From the NCBI GenBank assembly GCA_019787685.1, contig JAHNUO010000063.1, forward strand, positions 17,316 to 81,315: a DNA stretch of 64,000 bases. The letters run 5' to 3'. The DNA is from Chiua virens. Its lineage: Eukaryota; Basidiomycota; Agaricomycetes; Boletales; Boletaceae. The first letter of the stretch is position 1. Each line of letters opens with the position of its first letter. Shown in pieces: positions 1 through 14,023 of this stretch. Under the pieces are notes generated by a model. It saw only the letters and a list, made by a program, of their open reading frames with translations, ran no database searches and was not told the DNA's origin. Both the position numbers and the translations under genes were made by a program.

Positions 1-1
1 C

Positions 2-523
2 GACACGTTCCCTCAACATCAGGGCATGGCAGAAGCACAGCCCATCTTCAAGACCCTTTTACAACTCGTCCGTCGTCATCTTCCAGGGCTAGCTAACCAG
101 AGGACGGCGACATGGATAAACACGTTGCATGCGACCTACTGCGAAGAGCTGAGATACATCTCAGGCACATACGCGCTATCAAAAATAGCTGGGTCCCAAC
201 TACGCGAAGAAGAGCTTGTCATCGGAACCATTTTGGCCAACAGCACGCAAAAGGGTTATCGAAATAGCCGTATGCAAGCGATGAGGGAAAACATGGGCTT
301 CCTCGTCCATGACGTCAAGGACCAGCTTGTGGGGAGGTTGGAGGAGCTGTCGGAGAACGCGTTGAAGGAAAAGCTCGCTATCGTATGGAGCGCGTGGAAG
401 TTTAGCCTTGACAAGGCGTCTGCGTCTGCGGAAGATAACTTTGGCACGGAAAGTTTTGGCTTGATCGGACTTGGGTTGGTGTTGGAGTGCTTGGATAGGC
501 TCGGTAGTTTGCCACCTTTGTGA
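2..523 (+). CDS. C-terminal end of a probable RNA-dependent RNA polymerase (QDE-1-like), cut by the window edge
   Basis: The frame is open from the first bases of the window to a TGA at 521-523, so the visible ATG at 26 is probably internal and the gene starts outside. The roughly 170 residues are helical. They contain a Leu-His-Ala-x-Tyr-Cys-Glu-Glu-Leu-Arg segment followed by a Glu-Glu-Glu-Leu-Val-x-Gly-Thr-Ile-Leu-Ala stretch and a basic Arg-x-Ser-Arg-Met-x-x-Met-Arg block. I associate this arrangement with the tail of fungal RNA-silencing RdRPs, which make double-stranded RNA in quelling. The catalytic DbDGD loop would lie upstream and cannot be checked here. Family assignment is from memory of the C-terminal pattern, so it is moderate; another large helical protein remains possible. 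Confidence 0.5.
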   Translation, partial: DTFPQHQGMAEAQPIFKTLLQLVRRHLPGLANQRTATWINTLHATYCEELRYISGTYALSKIAGSQLREEELVIGTILANSTQKGYRNSRMQAMRENMGFLVHDVKDQLVGRLEELSENALKEKLAIVWSAWKFSLDKASASAEDNFGTESFGLIGLGLVLECLDRLGSLPPL

Positions 524-775
524 ACCCTGCCCAACTCCTAGATGATCAGGATAGTCTTCATCGTTTGTCCTACTTCCAACCAAATGTAACGTGGTCCACT
601 GACTCACCGGGACGACGAAATGTATTGCTACGACCTCCATGAAATCCTCGTCCAAGATGCTATTCAGAAGGGAAACCTATAGACTATCGTACATACAAGC
701 TACTTGGCAACACAAGCTCTGAAGCTAGATCGAAGCATATATAAATGATTTCGCCGACAGTGGTATCAATCGGAA
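524..775. other. Short convergent intergenic region
   Basis: It separates the stop of the RdRP-like gene (+) from the stop of the membrane protein gene (-), so it must hold both 3' UTRs. No convincing coding signal or repeat is seen. Confidence 0.6.
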
Positions 776-2587
776 TTAAAGAGGCACTGCAACGCTTCCA
801 CCACCATCTACAGACGCCCGTCTCTTCATATAACCCTCGGCAACTATGTCGTGAATCTTGTTCAGCACGTCTGAACTCGAGGAAGATGCCAAGGCAATCG
901 CGAGGGTTGTCGGGGATAGCGACCCAAGCGAGCTGATGCCTGTCGCGCTTTCTCGGTACGTGGCACTGGAAGCACGGCCTTTCCGTTCGGGAGATCCAGG
1001 GGACTCGGACCGGAGCTTGGTTTCAGTCGCATTGGACACCTGTCGCGGCGTTGGTGGAACATGAGCGTGATAGGGGTATGAGGGATATGGCAAGAGAGGC
1101 TCCGGCCTGCTGGTCTGCAACGTCTTCGTTGACTTTGACTTCTTGGACGGTGACGGGAAAAGATAGAACTCGGGAGACCTATCTACACGGTGCAGAGGCG
1201 AAGGACTGGTGGCAGGGAGGGTATCCTGGAACCCAGCGAGAGAAGCTCTCGAGGACAACGACGTAGTGAAAAATAAAGATTTCTCCAGTGGGGGTGACAT
1301 CAACGCTGGGGGGCTGAGAGGCAAGATCGAGGTATGCATATCGAGAGCTGAGAACCGCTTGGAGGTACCACTAACTGACGATGTTTTGCGCCGAGTTCCG
1401 GAACGATGACGTTGTGGTGCTGCGGTGTAAATGTCGGGTCCTCCACTATCCATCAACTCGTCCTGGTAGGACATTGCCACTGTCGGCGAACCTGTCTGCT
1501 TCGAGGCGAAAGGAGCCACCTTGCGTGACTGCCTCGTATTTCTGTCCTGAGTGGGAGAAGTTAATGTACCCTGTTCGAGGAGCGGCGCCTGCTTTGGCGA
1601 GGGTCTAGGGTCATTCTGTGGCCTTCCCTGGAATCCGAACAGATCGAGTGCATCCTCCGTGTTGCTACTGTATAAACCATCGTCCTGAGAGTGGCGCGTC
1701 TTGTGGGACCGACTATCAACAGGACCGACTACTGGCGTGAGGATGGCATACTCATTACGTACGCTAGACACAGGGCGATGAGGTCCTTTAAGTTTCATGA
1801 TGTCAAACATGCTGCGTCGGAACGGCTTTGGCAAACCAGTGTCTTGTGATCGAGAAACTTTGGAGTTATCTCCGAAGGTGGGCTCAGGTAACGAGGGCGC
1901 AATGTGTATCTTTGGTGGGGAGTTGTCTTTCGGAAGTGAAGAGTCTCGTATCACAGGGGATGCCGCGACGAACGGGTCTTCCTGTGTGATCACCGTGAAT
2001 TTCTCGCCATCACTCGAGGGAATGATAGTCTGAGTGTAGGTCGGCTGAGAATGCGGCGGCTGAGTTACACTACGAGGCTGCCACCCAAGCATTCGTTTGG
2101 GTACGTATCGTGATCCATGAACAGTGATCTTGCTAGGAGTACCAGCGGCGAAAAGAGACACCGATTCCATGCTCGGAAGGCCATGAACGAGCAAGTGATC
2201 TTCGACATCATTTTCTGGCGGGATGTACGGAGGACCAGAAAGAAGGGTTGAGGTACGAAGGGAACGACGTCGGGTTTTCCGCAGTTTCAGTAAGATCACG
2301 GCAGTGATGCTACCCAGTGCGACGCCAGCTGCAACGAACAAGGGCACGAGATAGAGTATGTTCACCTCGTGACGGTAGGGAAGCTTTGGCACAATAGCTT
2401 GGGACGACGTCGTCGCTGGAGGTAATGCAGTGATCTGGACCAAAGGAACGGTTGAAACATCGCTCGACGACACGACGTCCTGAGCAGTAGCACCATCTGA
2501 ATTGATGTCAGAGGGATCTCTTGATAAGGTCGCTGAGTATCCGATTGCAGAAGGAAGCGAAGTGGAATTGAATGAAACAGTCGACAT
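776..2587 (-). CDS. Ser/Pro-rich single-pass membrane protein, unknown function
   Basis: One uninterrupted frame of 603 codons from the ATG at 2587. The frame stays open a little further upstream, but only with non-ATG starts. A Ser/Thr-rich N-terminal part of about 80 residues (likely extracellular and O-glycosylated) is followed by one hydrophobic segment at about residues 83-105, with a Leu-Val-Pro-Leu-Phe-Val-Ala-Ala-Gly core. A basic stop-transfer cluster (Lys-Leu-Arg-Lys-Thr-Arg-Arg-Arg) comes next, then a long low-complexity cytoplasmic tail rich in Ser and Pro. No clear cleavable signal peptide is seen. This layout is common among fungal type-I/III membrane proteins with sensor-like architecture, but I recognise no family domain and do not assign a function. 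It ends convergently with the RdRP-like gene. Confidence 0.65.
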   Translation of the reverse strand: MSTVSFNSTSLPSAIGYSATLSRDPSDINSDGATAQDVVSSSDVSTVPLVQITALPPATTSSQAIVPKLPYRHEVNILYLVPLFVAAGVALGSITAVILLKLRKTRRRSLRTSTLLSGPPYIPPENDVEDHLLVHGLPSMESVSLFAAGTPSKITVHGSRYVPKRMLGWQPRSVTQPPHSQPTYTQTIIPSSDGEKFTVITQEDPFVAASPVIRDSSLPKDNSPPKIHIAPSLPEPTFGDNSKVSRSQDTGLPKPFRRSMFDIMKLKGPHRPVSSVRNEYAILTPVVGPVDSRSHKTRHSQDDGLYSSNTEDALDLFGFQGRPQNDPRPSPKQAPLLEQGTLTSPTQDRNTRQSRKVAPFASKQTGSPTVAMSYQDELMDSGGPDIYTAAPQRHRSGTRRKTSSVSGTSKRFSALDMHTSILPLSPPALMSPPLEKSLFFTTSLSSRASLAGFQDTLPATSPSPLHRVDRSPEFYLFPSPSKKSKSTKTLQTSRPEPLLPYPSYPYHAHVPPTPRQVSNATETKLRSESPGSPERKGRASSATYRESATGISSLGSLSPTTLAIALASSSSSDVLNKIHDIVAEGYMKRRASVDGGGSVAVPL

Positions 2588-2716
2588 CGATAGAACTTCT
2601 TGGTTGATTACCAGGGAACAAGACCTGGATAGCCGATGTAGGTAAAGCAATCAAACAGAGTAGTAAATCTTGTACCTAATGATTGTATATACACGGTTTC
2701 CGCGCCGAGAATATTG

Positions 2717-3360
2717 CTATTGAGGATTATAGTCGGGACCAAGAACTATGAGCCGCACTCGTGATTCCACGCCAAGAGCGGAAAGGTCTGCTTCAGGCTT
2801 GTCTAGCGAAAGACCCGCAGCAATGAAGGTCGACCGACGAACAAGATATGATGATGGGGAATATGAGGCGCCTGCTACACCCGATCGTTGCGTCTTTCGC
2901 CAAAATGTAGTCGGACGGACTACCAACCTGCGTGAGAGGTGTTACGAATTGAGAAACTAGCACGATACTCACAAAGCGGGGGAGGTGGACGAGAGAGCTC
3001 GCTCCTGTCCGTGTGCGTAGAGGAAGAAGAAAAACGCCTGGGTACGTCTGCTATGGGTGGTGTGTCGATTGAATACGAAGCTGTTGACTCAAGCGTGAGA
3101 GGAGGAGCCGAGACTGGACGTTGGGGGGGAGGGGATCTGGATGCCCTGTACGTTCTCCTTGGGGGTGAAAGAAATGCCGCGTTCAAGTCAGAGACCTCGA
3201 CAGGGGAACGAGGTCCACCTTCGTCTGAGTCAACGCTCTCCAGAGTGACCATGACTGGCCGTGTGAGGTCATTTTGACTTCGACGGGCAAAATTGAAAGC
3301 CAACGAGTTCTGTTTTGGATAGAATGGGGTAGGCGAGACAAGGACGGTCAGATCCGACAT
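2717..3360 (-). CDS. Small Ser/Pro-rich protein, unknown
   Basis: Two exons, 3360-2973 and 2919-2717, joined by a 53-nt intron (GTGAGT donor, TAG acceptor). The joined frame gives 196 residues. Using the nearer CAG acceptor at 2928-2930 would give a stop at once, which supports the TAG choice. The product is basic and disordered, with Pro-Pro and Ser-Pro motifs and no transmembrane segment. It is divergent from the GluRS gene, with start codons 159 bp apart, so the two probably share a promoter region. It might be the first part of a longer gene running into the membrane-protein frame downstream, but the TAG at 2717-2719 argues against this unless another intron removes it. Unknown family. 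Confidence 0.5.
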
Positions 3361-5678
<2,318 letters not shown>

Positions 5679-6141
5679 TATCCCTGTCGCTAGACGACGC
5701 CCAAGTATGTATTCTTCAAGTGAAACATTTGCTGCGTTCATGCCCGACTTCGCGTCTCGGCGTTTGATCTCGTTGTATCATCTCCACTGGCACTGATTCC
5801 AAGAAGCTCCTCACATAAGTAGATAGTCCATGTAACACGGTTGGTTTCACCGAGCTCGAACCATGATCTGAAACTAATTACCGTTTCTTTACTCGGGGTG
5901 AACGTTGAGTGTGCGATGATGCCAACCAGTAAAAATGTACTTGCATACGACAGATCATTACCTGTGGATGGTAGCGCTACCTGAGCATGCGGAAGAATGA
6001 CACTTTGTAGCAAGTAGCGATCGACACAACATAAAGCACTCAAAATTCAAGGGCTGGCTGAACATCACACGGACCTGGTCCAGTAGCTCGTACCCATGCA
6101 ATCCATGTCATCAACAAAACGTCATATCATTACCTTCGTGC
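5679..6141. other. Convergent intergenic region between GluRS and UBR1
   Basis: The two genes end towards each other. Open frames here are short and unrelated to either gene; nothing convincing is seen. Confidence 0.55.
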
Positions 6142-9100
6142 TCACAACATCTCCCATCCACCACTATCCACCGCACTCTCCAACTTCCTCGCCACTGCCG
6201 TCGGTATCCCATGCTGCAACCACGTCTTCCGCACCTCCTCCCACCTCGGCCCATGCAAATACTGTCGCCGCCCGCGTCTGTAAAAGGAACCGCTCAGCAT
6301 CGCACCTTTTCAAAACACCTCACCTACCTCATCGAAACATCCACCTCGCCATGCACGTCCAAATACGGCGATTGTACAAACGACCCATTGTTGACATACA
6401 GATACAACAGTGAACACCGCTTGACGACGAAGTACAACCCGATCGTGCCACCACACCTGTATGGGGTCAGCGCCGTCCAGCGTATCGCAAAAGCACGTAC
6501 TCGCGTGTGTGCATGTTGCACTCCCCCCGTCGATTCGCGTCCAAGTCCATACAACAGTGGCTCAACATACAGCACGTCGCACCGCAGATGAGACAAATGG
6601 CCGCGTCGGTGGGGACGGTGTTGCACCGCGTGCACCGCATCACCTTATCCCGTCCGCTGAACAGATTATCGAGCACGATCGGAAGTCGGGCGAGGCGGTA
6701 GATGGCGGGGTAATCCAATACAACCCCACAGTTAAGTTGGGACGCCGCGTGAGAGTGGCCATAGTGGGCGCACCAACCCGAGAGCGCGTTCTGGAGCGTG
6801 TCTTGATGAGGCAAATCCGAGAGTGGCGGTATGTGCAGCAATGTAAGAAGTCGCCGATATTCGTTATCTTCTGCCACACCTGTCGATGGCATCGCAAAGG
6901 CATTTGGAAGGACGGAACGGCAGAGGATGGCTGCGCGTCGGAGGAAAGGTAATGTGAAGGCGTACAGTAGCTTCTCAATCCGAGCTTCGCCAAACATCTC
7001 GAACACGAGCGTCGCCGTGTGTTCAAACACAGGCGAGTGTCGAACGACGGACATGAAAAACATCCGGACGTCGCCAAACAAATCCGCGTGGCTTCGCGAT
7101 ACGAGCTGGATGGAACTGCAAGATCGCGCCTTGTTCAAGACGTAGACCATTCCGATGACAGTACGTGCCAAGCAAGCATAGTAGCACAGCACGAGGACGT
7201 GCTGGAGCATTTCTGGGGCGACAGCAGCGGTCTCCACGAGCACCGTAAACGGGTCACGAAGGAGCAAGGGGTAGGAATACGACGTGAGAGACGTCCTGCT
7301 CCACTCGGGCAACAGGCGTTTGATAATAGCTTGCTTTACCGCCTCTTTCCCTCCATCTGGTCGTCCCTCGAGCTCTATTTTCGCCAGTGAGGCCAAAGAT
7401 CCGAGAAGAGACCGTACCATACGCATTTGTGTCTCCGTCGTGCCGTCTGCGATGTTGTTCGCATTCCCACCCGTTCCGCGTGTCGCTACCTCGATTGAGG
7501 CGATCGTGTACCCGACGAGTTCCTCGGGTAGATAGATCCCAGAGCCTCTTTCACCCGGGTCTGGCTCGGGTCTTTCTCGTAAATGACGCGTCTGTTGTGA
7601 ATACACTTTGGCCACGTTCATCACGCTGTCCAACATCTTGAATGTGTCGAAATTATCCCCACGACGAATCTGAACGGCATAATTGGGATCTTGTGCGCTC
7701 CAGAAGACGAACTCCCCCGTGCCATTGGAAAACTGCAATGAATCCATCACCGTGTCGGGTTTGGACTTGAGGATCGAGATCCCCACAGCGCGGATCCAGT
7801 CGGGAAACGGAACGTTCGTAGCTGGGAGCATCGATGGCCGGGAAATAGGGAGGATGATGTTGCCTAGACTCTTGCACAGCGGGCAGATGTATTCCTTGCG
7901 GAGCATGTTCTCCGGATGGTTTCGCGTTGCATGTGAACGATGGCGTTGACGAACGGAAGCGTTGTAGACTTGGAAACATTCCATGTGCATCATGTGGCCA
8001 CACATAGATACGTGCAATCCAAACCGAGTATGTTGCGCGGGGAAGCCATCAAAGTTGGGGGCGAACTGGGTCACGTCCTCGTGGTAGTTCACATCCACAG
8101 ATGGGAAAGTCGACGGGACCGGCTGATGGGAATTGCGATCGAGGGAGGACTGCATTCCCATTAACTCGTTGAGATACGCACTGTGACTATCGGGGTGTTT
8201 CCGGAGCAAACGGCTGGGCTGCACGAGTCCAAGCGTGCCCCACGGCTTCGAGTCGGTGAGGTCCTCCTGACATACGATACACGAACCATATTGCATCAAC
8301 TCTTCTTGGCTCTCCTCCATCTCTTCGTCTTCCTCGTCAGTCACGTCTTCAAAGTTAATAGCAAAGCTTGCTTGTTGTGCCTTCATCTGAGCCATAATTG
8401 CCTCCTGACGTGCCTTCGCCGCCCGTTTCTTGAGGGTTTCTGCATCTGGCCCTGATTCCACAGCTGTAATGATCCTACGCCGCGCCTGCACTTCGTCTGA
8501 TACAAACTTGGACATCTCCCGCAAGATCCATCCCACCCGAGCCGTGTAAGGCTTGAAATGGTCTACGTGTTCCATTGCACAGATGACATCGATCAGGTTC
8601 TTGCCGTCTTCGAAGACCTTGAGAGCAGATAGGTGGCTAAACACGGACGCACGCTCCACGAGGGCAGTCATAACAAGATAAAATGCTTGATCGAGAATTG
8701 CCTCCGCAGACGGTGGCGTCGTGCCCGCCGCTTCCGTCAACACGAGGATGTTGTACATGGCGTAAAATATTACTTGAAGAAGTGCCTCGGACTCTAAAAG
8801 GGACGGCAAGATCGAGAACGGACCTGTCTCGATGCCGATCGGCTTTGGCACAATCACAGGATCAGCCTCGCCTGTCTTCTTCTTCAGCCGCGCCTTGAGT
8901 ACCGCTTCGACTTCTTCACGTCTGTTTCGAGCATAGTGGTAGTAAAACGGGTTGACTTCATCGTACAGTGCGTCTTTGAGCTCGTAGGTTCCTGTGTCGG
9001 TAGTGGCTTCTGGTGCTCTAAAGTTGGCAACTTCTCTTAGAACGTGTTCGAAACAGACGTCGTCTGCCATGCGCTCGGTGACACGTTTCACCAGATCTGT

Positions 9101-11855
9101 GTAAGAGCATGGGCCAGCTGCAAGGGCATGAATGATCTCGCGCCGAACAGCGATCGGAAGGGGCAACTTGGTCGCACTCCCTTTCTCGGTCAAAAGGGTG
9201 ATGATGATATACAAGACCTCCTCGACCATGCTGGACAGCTGTGGGGCCTCGTAGGCAGGGTGGACCACTGCCCCGCGGAAGAATTGGAGGAGCTTAAAAC
9301 GATCAAGGATACTGACGATGACCGTGTTTGGGTCGAGGATGATGAGAGACGTTTGAAGGATGAATAGGTCTTGATCGTAACACAACTCGCGAAGCATAAA
9401 GTCCCGGTAATGTAGTAGTTGACCGCGTATCGGAAAGCCATTACGGACCCACAGGCCAGACCGAATCTGAGCAACCATTGCAAGCACTGGATACTTTAGT
9501 AAACTCCAGCTTGGAAAACGTCGCGAAAGCTTACCTCGCAAGGGAAAGTCTATCAGTGCAAGAATATCTTCCTCCGTCGCGATTCGCATAAACAAGTCGC
9601 GCATGCTTGCGACGCCTACTCGAGCCAGCGACTCTTCTGAAAGAAGGTCCACGTTTTTCAATAGTTCTGCCAAAAGCCAGTGTAGCGAGTGATGGAAGCT
9701 GACCCAACCCTCCAGCACATCAAAGTCTATTACTGTATATTCGACGTCGCCAAAGAGAACATCGTGGTAGGCTGGCTTTGAAAACTTGTTCTTGTCGAGC
9801 TTGTCGTTTTCCAATGTGCAAACCGAGATAATGTCTCCGACGAGTACGGAGATAGCATTGATAAGCTGCGAAGGCGTGGCCCAACTGAAAGCCTCTCCGT
9901 ACACCTTGATGACGCGCGATAGGGAGAGGGTCACGTTAAAGACGCTAATCCAAGCGTCCGTTTCGTACTCGACGTGATTTGTCGCTGCGCGCTTATTCGG
10001 ATGGACGCACATGAAGAGTTGGCACACTTTGGCAAATTTGCGGATGAACGGAGGATTCCTAGCAATGAGTTGCTGAACGGGTTCATTGTGGCAGAGATAC
10101 CGAAGATCACTGAAGACAGGCATGAAACGCTTGGACTTGAAAGGAAAGCTATCGACATCCAATTCTGTGACCTCGGGGGCGTTTCCTGGTGCATTGAGGA
10201 TACGTTTGTCAACTATTTGGTTTGTGAAGAAGTTGATGATGATGTCGAGCAGCCGTGTGACGAGGTCATGGTACCGTACGATATGACTCGCGACGGATGG
10301 GACGGTAAAGAGCTGGAGGGCGAAATATTTGATAGACGTTTCGGCCTCTCTGTCGACGAGTAAGTAGGCGTCGACGATGCGGGGATAGATGGCTGCGAAA
10401 TGGCTCCCTAAAAACTGTCTTAGCTGGTGACAAGGTTTCAGGAGGGAAATACCAAACCTATTGCGAGTTTATGAGGATGTGATAGTATCAGCAGAGAAGC
10501 ATATATCTCCTTCAAGCTGATACGGGGTTTCTTCCATAGGCGAGTATGATACAAAAACATCCAGTCGATCCTGCTCGGATTGGAAATCTCACTGGGGAGA
10601 TCAGGGATGTGGGACGCCGAGCCGTAGGTGTTGCTTTCGCGACGTCTAGGAGCGAGCAACTCGGCTGCAATGACCTCGCGGATGATAATCGTGTCTGTTC
10701 CGAGTCTACTTCGAGTGAGGTCGAGAAGCCACTCGATGATGACGACGACGACCTGCTCTCTGAAGGTGTCATATGCGCGGCGAATAGTGACGCCGAGCTC
10801 GATCTTGGAAATTGCCTGGGCTATTTCTAACAGGCGAGGGACGTTGGTGTTCATGTCGATGATCTCGCGACCGTGTTCGTCGATGGCGTGGGCCAAGGCG
10901 GTGGCTTCTTTCCTATCACGGTTTGTGGTTTCGCAGATGAGTTGAATGACCTCGTCGAACGAATGCTTGTCGTCATTCCATATGATGACGGAGTACTGGT
11001 CCTTCTGCATAGGGTCTGCAGTTGGGAGAAGGCGGAGGTCAGCTTCATTGGGGGGAACGCCGGGTTCGTCTGGAGAACAGTCGAGGGTGTCAAGAAGGAA
11101 GTCGAGTGCGTAACCTATTGTACGGCCCATGTTATCCCTGAGTTCTGGAGGAAACGCGGCGCGGAATGGATAATGAGGGACAGGAGGGATGTCAATATCG
11201 GACATAGGTCTTGGAAGAACTCTTGGGGTTGTGTCAGGTGCGGGAGAGGAGGAATTAAAGATGCGATCTGGATCTTGGAGGAGAGGGTGGAATGGACATT
11301 GTATGTTGGCACGCCAGGCTTCGGCATCGCCGCAGTCGCAGCAACCCCCGGATTGTTGTGCGATAAAGAAGCTGACGTTGTGGTCTTTGTGAGAGCTGGC
11401 GCGGAAGCAGCGACTGCAAAGAACACAGCTCTCGTCGAGCGCGCAGTCTCTAAGGAGAGATGATGAGGTAGAAAGGGAGGAAAGGAGGATACTCACTTGC
11501 ATCTGAAACAGCTCTCGCCTTTGGTGAATATGTGACCACAGGGACGACCTGGCACGACGGGGTCTTCTTCACCCGCGCCTGCGAAACCGAGTTCTGCTTG
11601 CACCTGGCCGAGGGTGGCATGCATGGGGAGACTGGAGTTGGAGAGGGGGAGAAAGAGATGTGCGTATGGACCCCAAAATGCATCGTAGAGCTCTGAGATG
11701 ATCTCCGCGCGGGTTGCGGGGGTGAATACGTATTTGCGTGAACCTGGCATTGTTTCGAGGGCAAATCGGAGACGAGAAAGGGGATCGGTCGGTCTGTCGC
11801 GCGGGTTCATAGTCGGGGGGAATTTCGTGTTGAAGAAGTTGATGATACCAGACAT
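6142..11855 (-). CDS. UBR1: UBR1-type E3 ubiquitin ligase (N-recognin of the N-degron pathway)
   Basis: Six exons (11855-11497, 11449-10458, 10407-9535, 9486-6501, 6456-6328, 6277-6142) give 1,824 residues, a normal size for UBR1. Residues about 105-170 form the UBR box, a Cys/His zinc fold running from Cys-Gly-His-Ile-Phe to Cys-Pro-Phe-His-Pro, which binds basic N-termini. About 270-350 is a ClpS-like domain (Ile-Ile-Trp-Asn-Asp-Asp-Lys-His) for bulky hydrophobic N-termini. About 1130-1270 is a RING-type domain with Cys-Ile-Val-Cys, Cys-Gly-His-Met-Met-His and Cys-Pro-Leu-Cys. The end carries the UBR1 autoinhibitory C-terminal motif with Ser-Pro-Tyr-Leu-Asp-x-His-Gly-Glu. The intron at 9487-9534 is 48 nt and has no stop, so simple ORF calling would wrongly retain it. 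The 5' end faces TRS33 at 39 bp. Confidence 0.93.
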
Positions 11856-11894
11856 GATGACAGTACAGAGTCGAGATCGGTCACGTGTATCGAT
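11856..11894. promoter_or_regulatory. 39-bp divergent promoter between UBR1 and TRS33, with a CACGTG E-box
   Basis: Only 39 bp separate the two opposed start codons. A palindromic CACGTG sits at 11882-11887, the word bound by bHLH factors such as Cbf1/Pho4-type proteins. With so little space the core promoters must overlap the opposite gene's first exon. Regulation by a bHLH factor is inference. Confidence 0.5.
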
Positions 11895-12740
11895 ATGTCT
11901 TTACACTCCATCGCAGACCCGCCCGTTCGTCTCGTCGATGCCGTCGTCATGGATTACCTCCTCATCGAAGCCGTCAACGCCCTCCGTGCATCCTCCGCAG
12001 TAGCAGCATTGCGCGCCAAAAACATCGAACACCAAATGGCAGACGCAGGCATCCTTCCACCCCCGCCACCTGCCAAACCACAACAACCCCATCGCGATAG
12101 CATGACGTCGCGTGCACAAGACGACGACGACGACGAGGGCGTGCGGACCCGTTTGGAGGCCATGGGGCTGCATGTCGGCGCCAATTTCGTAGAGAGGTGC
12201 GACTCTCCCTCGGATCGTTCATCTCAACTCAATCCCCTTCAGACTATGTCGCGACAGGCCGTTGTTTGGAGATTCGCTCGACGCGATCAAGTTTGTCTGC
12301 AAAGAGCTCTGGGTGTCCTGTTGGGACAAGCAGGTAGATAACCTCCGCACGAATCATCGCGTACGCCTCGTCCTACTTTCTCCGTCTCGCGTTTGACAAT
12401 TTCGGCATTTAGGGTGTCTTTGTCCTCCAGGACAACACGTTCAAACCAATCTCGCGCATATCTTCATGGCAAGGTCGTCCCGAGGCCCTCAAGCGTGCTA
12501 GAATAGTGCGTATTCCACCTCCCTACCACCATATTTCCTTATCAAGATCTCGTCAAAGTATCTCGCCCTTCCAGCAGGGCTCATCCGTGGCGCTCTTGCC
12601 CGCATCGGACTGCACGGAACTGTGACCACAGAGATCACCGCATTGCCCCATTGTATGTGTCACTTTTCTGCGTTCTGAACCGTTCTTACCCTACATTTAC
12701 TGTAGGCACGTTCCAGATCAAATTGCCCAAGAATTCATAG
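11895..12740 (+). CDS. TRS33: TRAPP complex subunit Trs33 (TRAPPC6)
   Basis: Five exons (11895-12196, 12243-12360, 12413-12505, 12559-12652, 12706-12740) give 213 residues. The small subunit belongs to the Bet3-like alpha/beta fold. After a Pro-rich, Asp-rich insert come the conserved Leu-Glu-x-Met-Gly-x-x-Val-Gly block, the Phe-Val-Cys-Lys-Glu-Leu-Trp helix and the terminal Phe-Gln-Ile-Lys-Leu. These are typical of Trs33, which is part of TRAPP, the guanine-nucleotide exchange complex for Ypt1/Rab1 at the Golgi. All introns are 46-53 nt with GT-AG ends and every exon keeps phase, so the model is well supported. Bet3 itself is less likely because its acylation-site cysteine context is absent. 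Confidence 0.88.
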
Positions 12741-14023
12741 ACCTTTGCATTTACGGATCTGTTCCATTGTTTGTCTGTCGCGGCCCCGTGTTTAACGGCG
12801 AAATCCAGCCGTGCCCTTATGCAGGCGGCATATTTCGCTGCCCACCGTTCAGAAACCTAGCACTCTCCTCTGTTGGCAAGAGATGTACCATGTCAGTGTT
12901 CAACCCGTATGAATACGAGAGCTCGATGTTTGATGGGGTATGCTACCCCGGCCAATCTTCTCTTTTTCTTCCCGACCCGTTCGCGACCCTGCGGGTGTTT
13001 GGCACCATCAATGCATTCTGTCCCATCCCGTAATTCAATGCACCTGTCACGGTTGTTGAACCCCACTAGAAGCAAATAAAAAACGCACACTCGCATGGCT
13101 TCTTAGAGTCGCTTCTTGATAACCGATACGACTAAATTCTAAAGTTAATGTTAACGGGCTTGTTCATTGTTGCCTCGGATGTTTTAGCGGCCACTGGGTG
13201 AGCCAACTCCTATGTAAGTCCGCTGCATGCATCAGCGGTATCGTTATCGCTGACAGACAGAGATAACATGCATGAGTGCACGACATGACCAGATCAACGT
13301 ACATGTGAAGTGCCGCTCACTGCGCCGCGGCACAACACCACAGGCACCGCACTCAGTCTCGCCGATCTCGCCGGTATCTAGAGTTGCTAGCTCAATCTCA
13401 ACTGTCAAAGTGCATGACACCCGCATATCAATATGTTGCCAGTCTAACACCTGTCACATCCCTGATAACCTTCCTGTGTGTATTTCAGTTCCTGTGGAAA
13501 TGAACCGCCGCCCATGTTCGCCCAGTGGGATGTCATTTGCTTCGACACCTCGGTTCTTCGGTTCTATGCCATGCTGTTCGCAGGATGGCACGAGTTGACT
13601 GCGGCAGGCACGTTGCAGGTTACCAGCGTTACCTTATCTTCTCCGCCAAACATACCAACATTCTGGACCATGCAAAGTGACACTGTCGCCATGAGTCAAC
13701 ATCATCTCAGTACCCGAGTCATGTCCATTAACCATTCCATTCAGTGAACACAGGGGCTGAGATGTTGGTAGTCATTGAATAGAGCGACTTAAAGTCGTCA
13801 TGACATGTCGTCGTATTAAGCGTAAAACTATTGTTCCGGGGGGTATCACGTATCGTACACGACGTCGGACACACAGAATATGAATGGGAGCAAATGACAG
13901 ATGAGTTGTAGGAGACGCCAACGCCATCGGGCGTTGGATGAATTTCAAACGGTGCAAAGCGTGACTCGTGGATGGACGCAGTCGTCGCGCGGGTGTTTCT
14001 CGACCATGCTGTGGGCACCACGA
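12741..14023. other. Intergenic, no supported gene
   Basis: About 1.3 kb between TRS33 and the next minus-strand gene. Open frames at 12767-13033, 13272-13598 and 13728-14027 are short, lack recognisable domains and cannot be joined into a convincing model. Nothing repetitive is visible. Confidence 0.5.

Noticed and set aside
200..655. Minus-strand ORF opposite the RdRP-like gene
   Set aside because: It is the shadow of a coding frame on the plus strand, with Arg/His-rich composition typical of such shadows.
6461..6952. Plus-strand ORF under the UBR1 3' exons
   Set aside because: Antisense shadow; the minus strand has conserved UBR1 sequence and splice sites.
12767..13033. Short ORF downstream of TRS33
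   Set aside because: No domain, no consistent splice context and poor composition.
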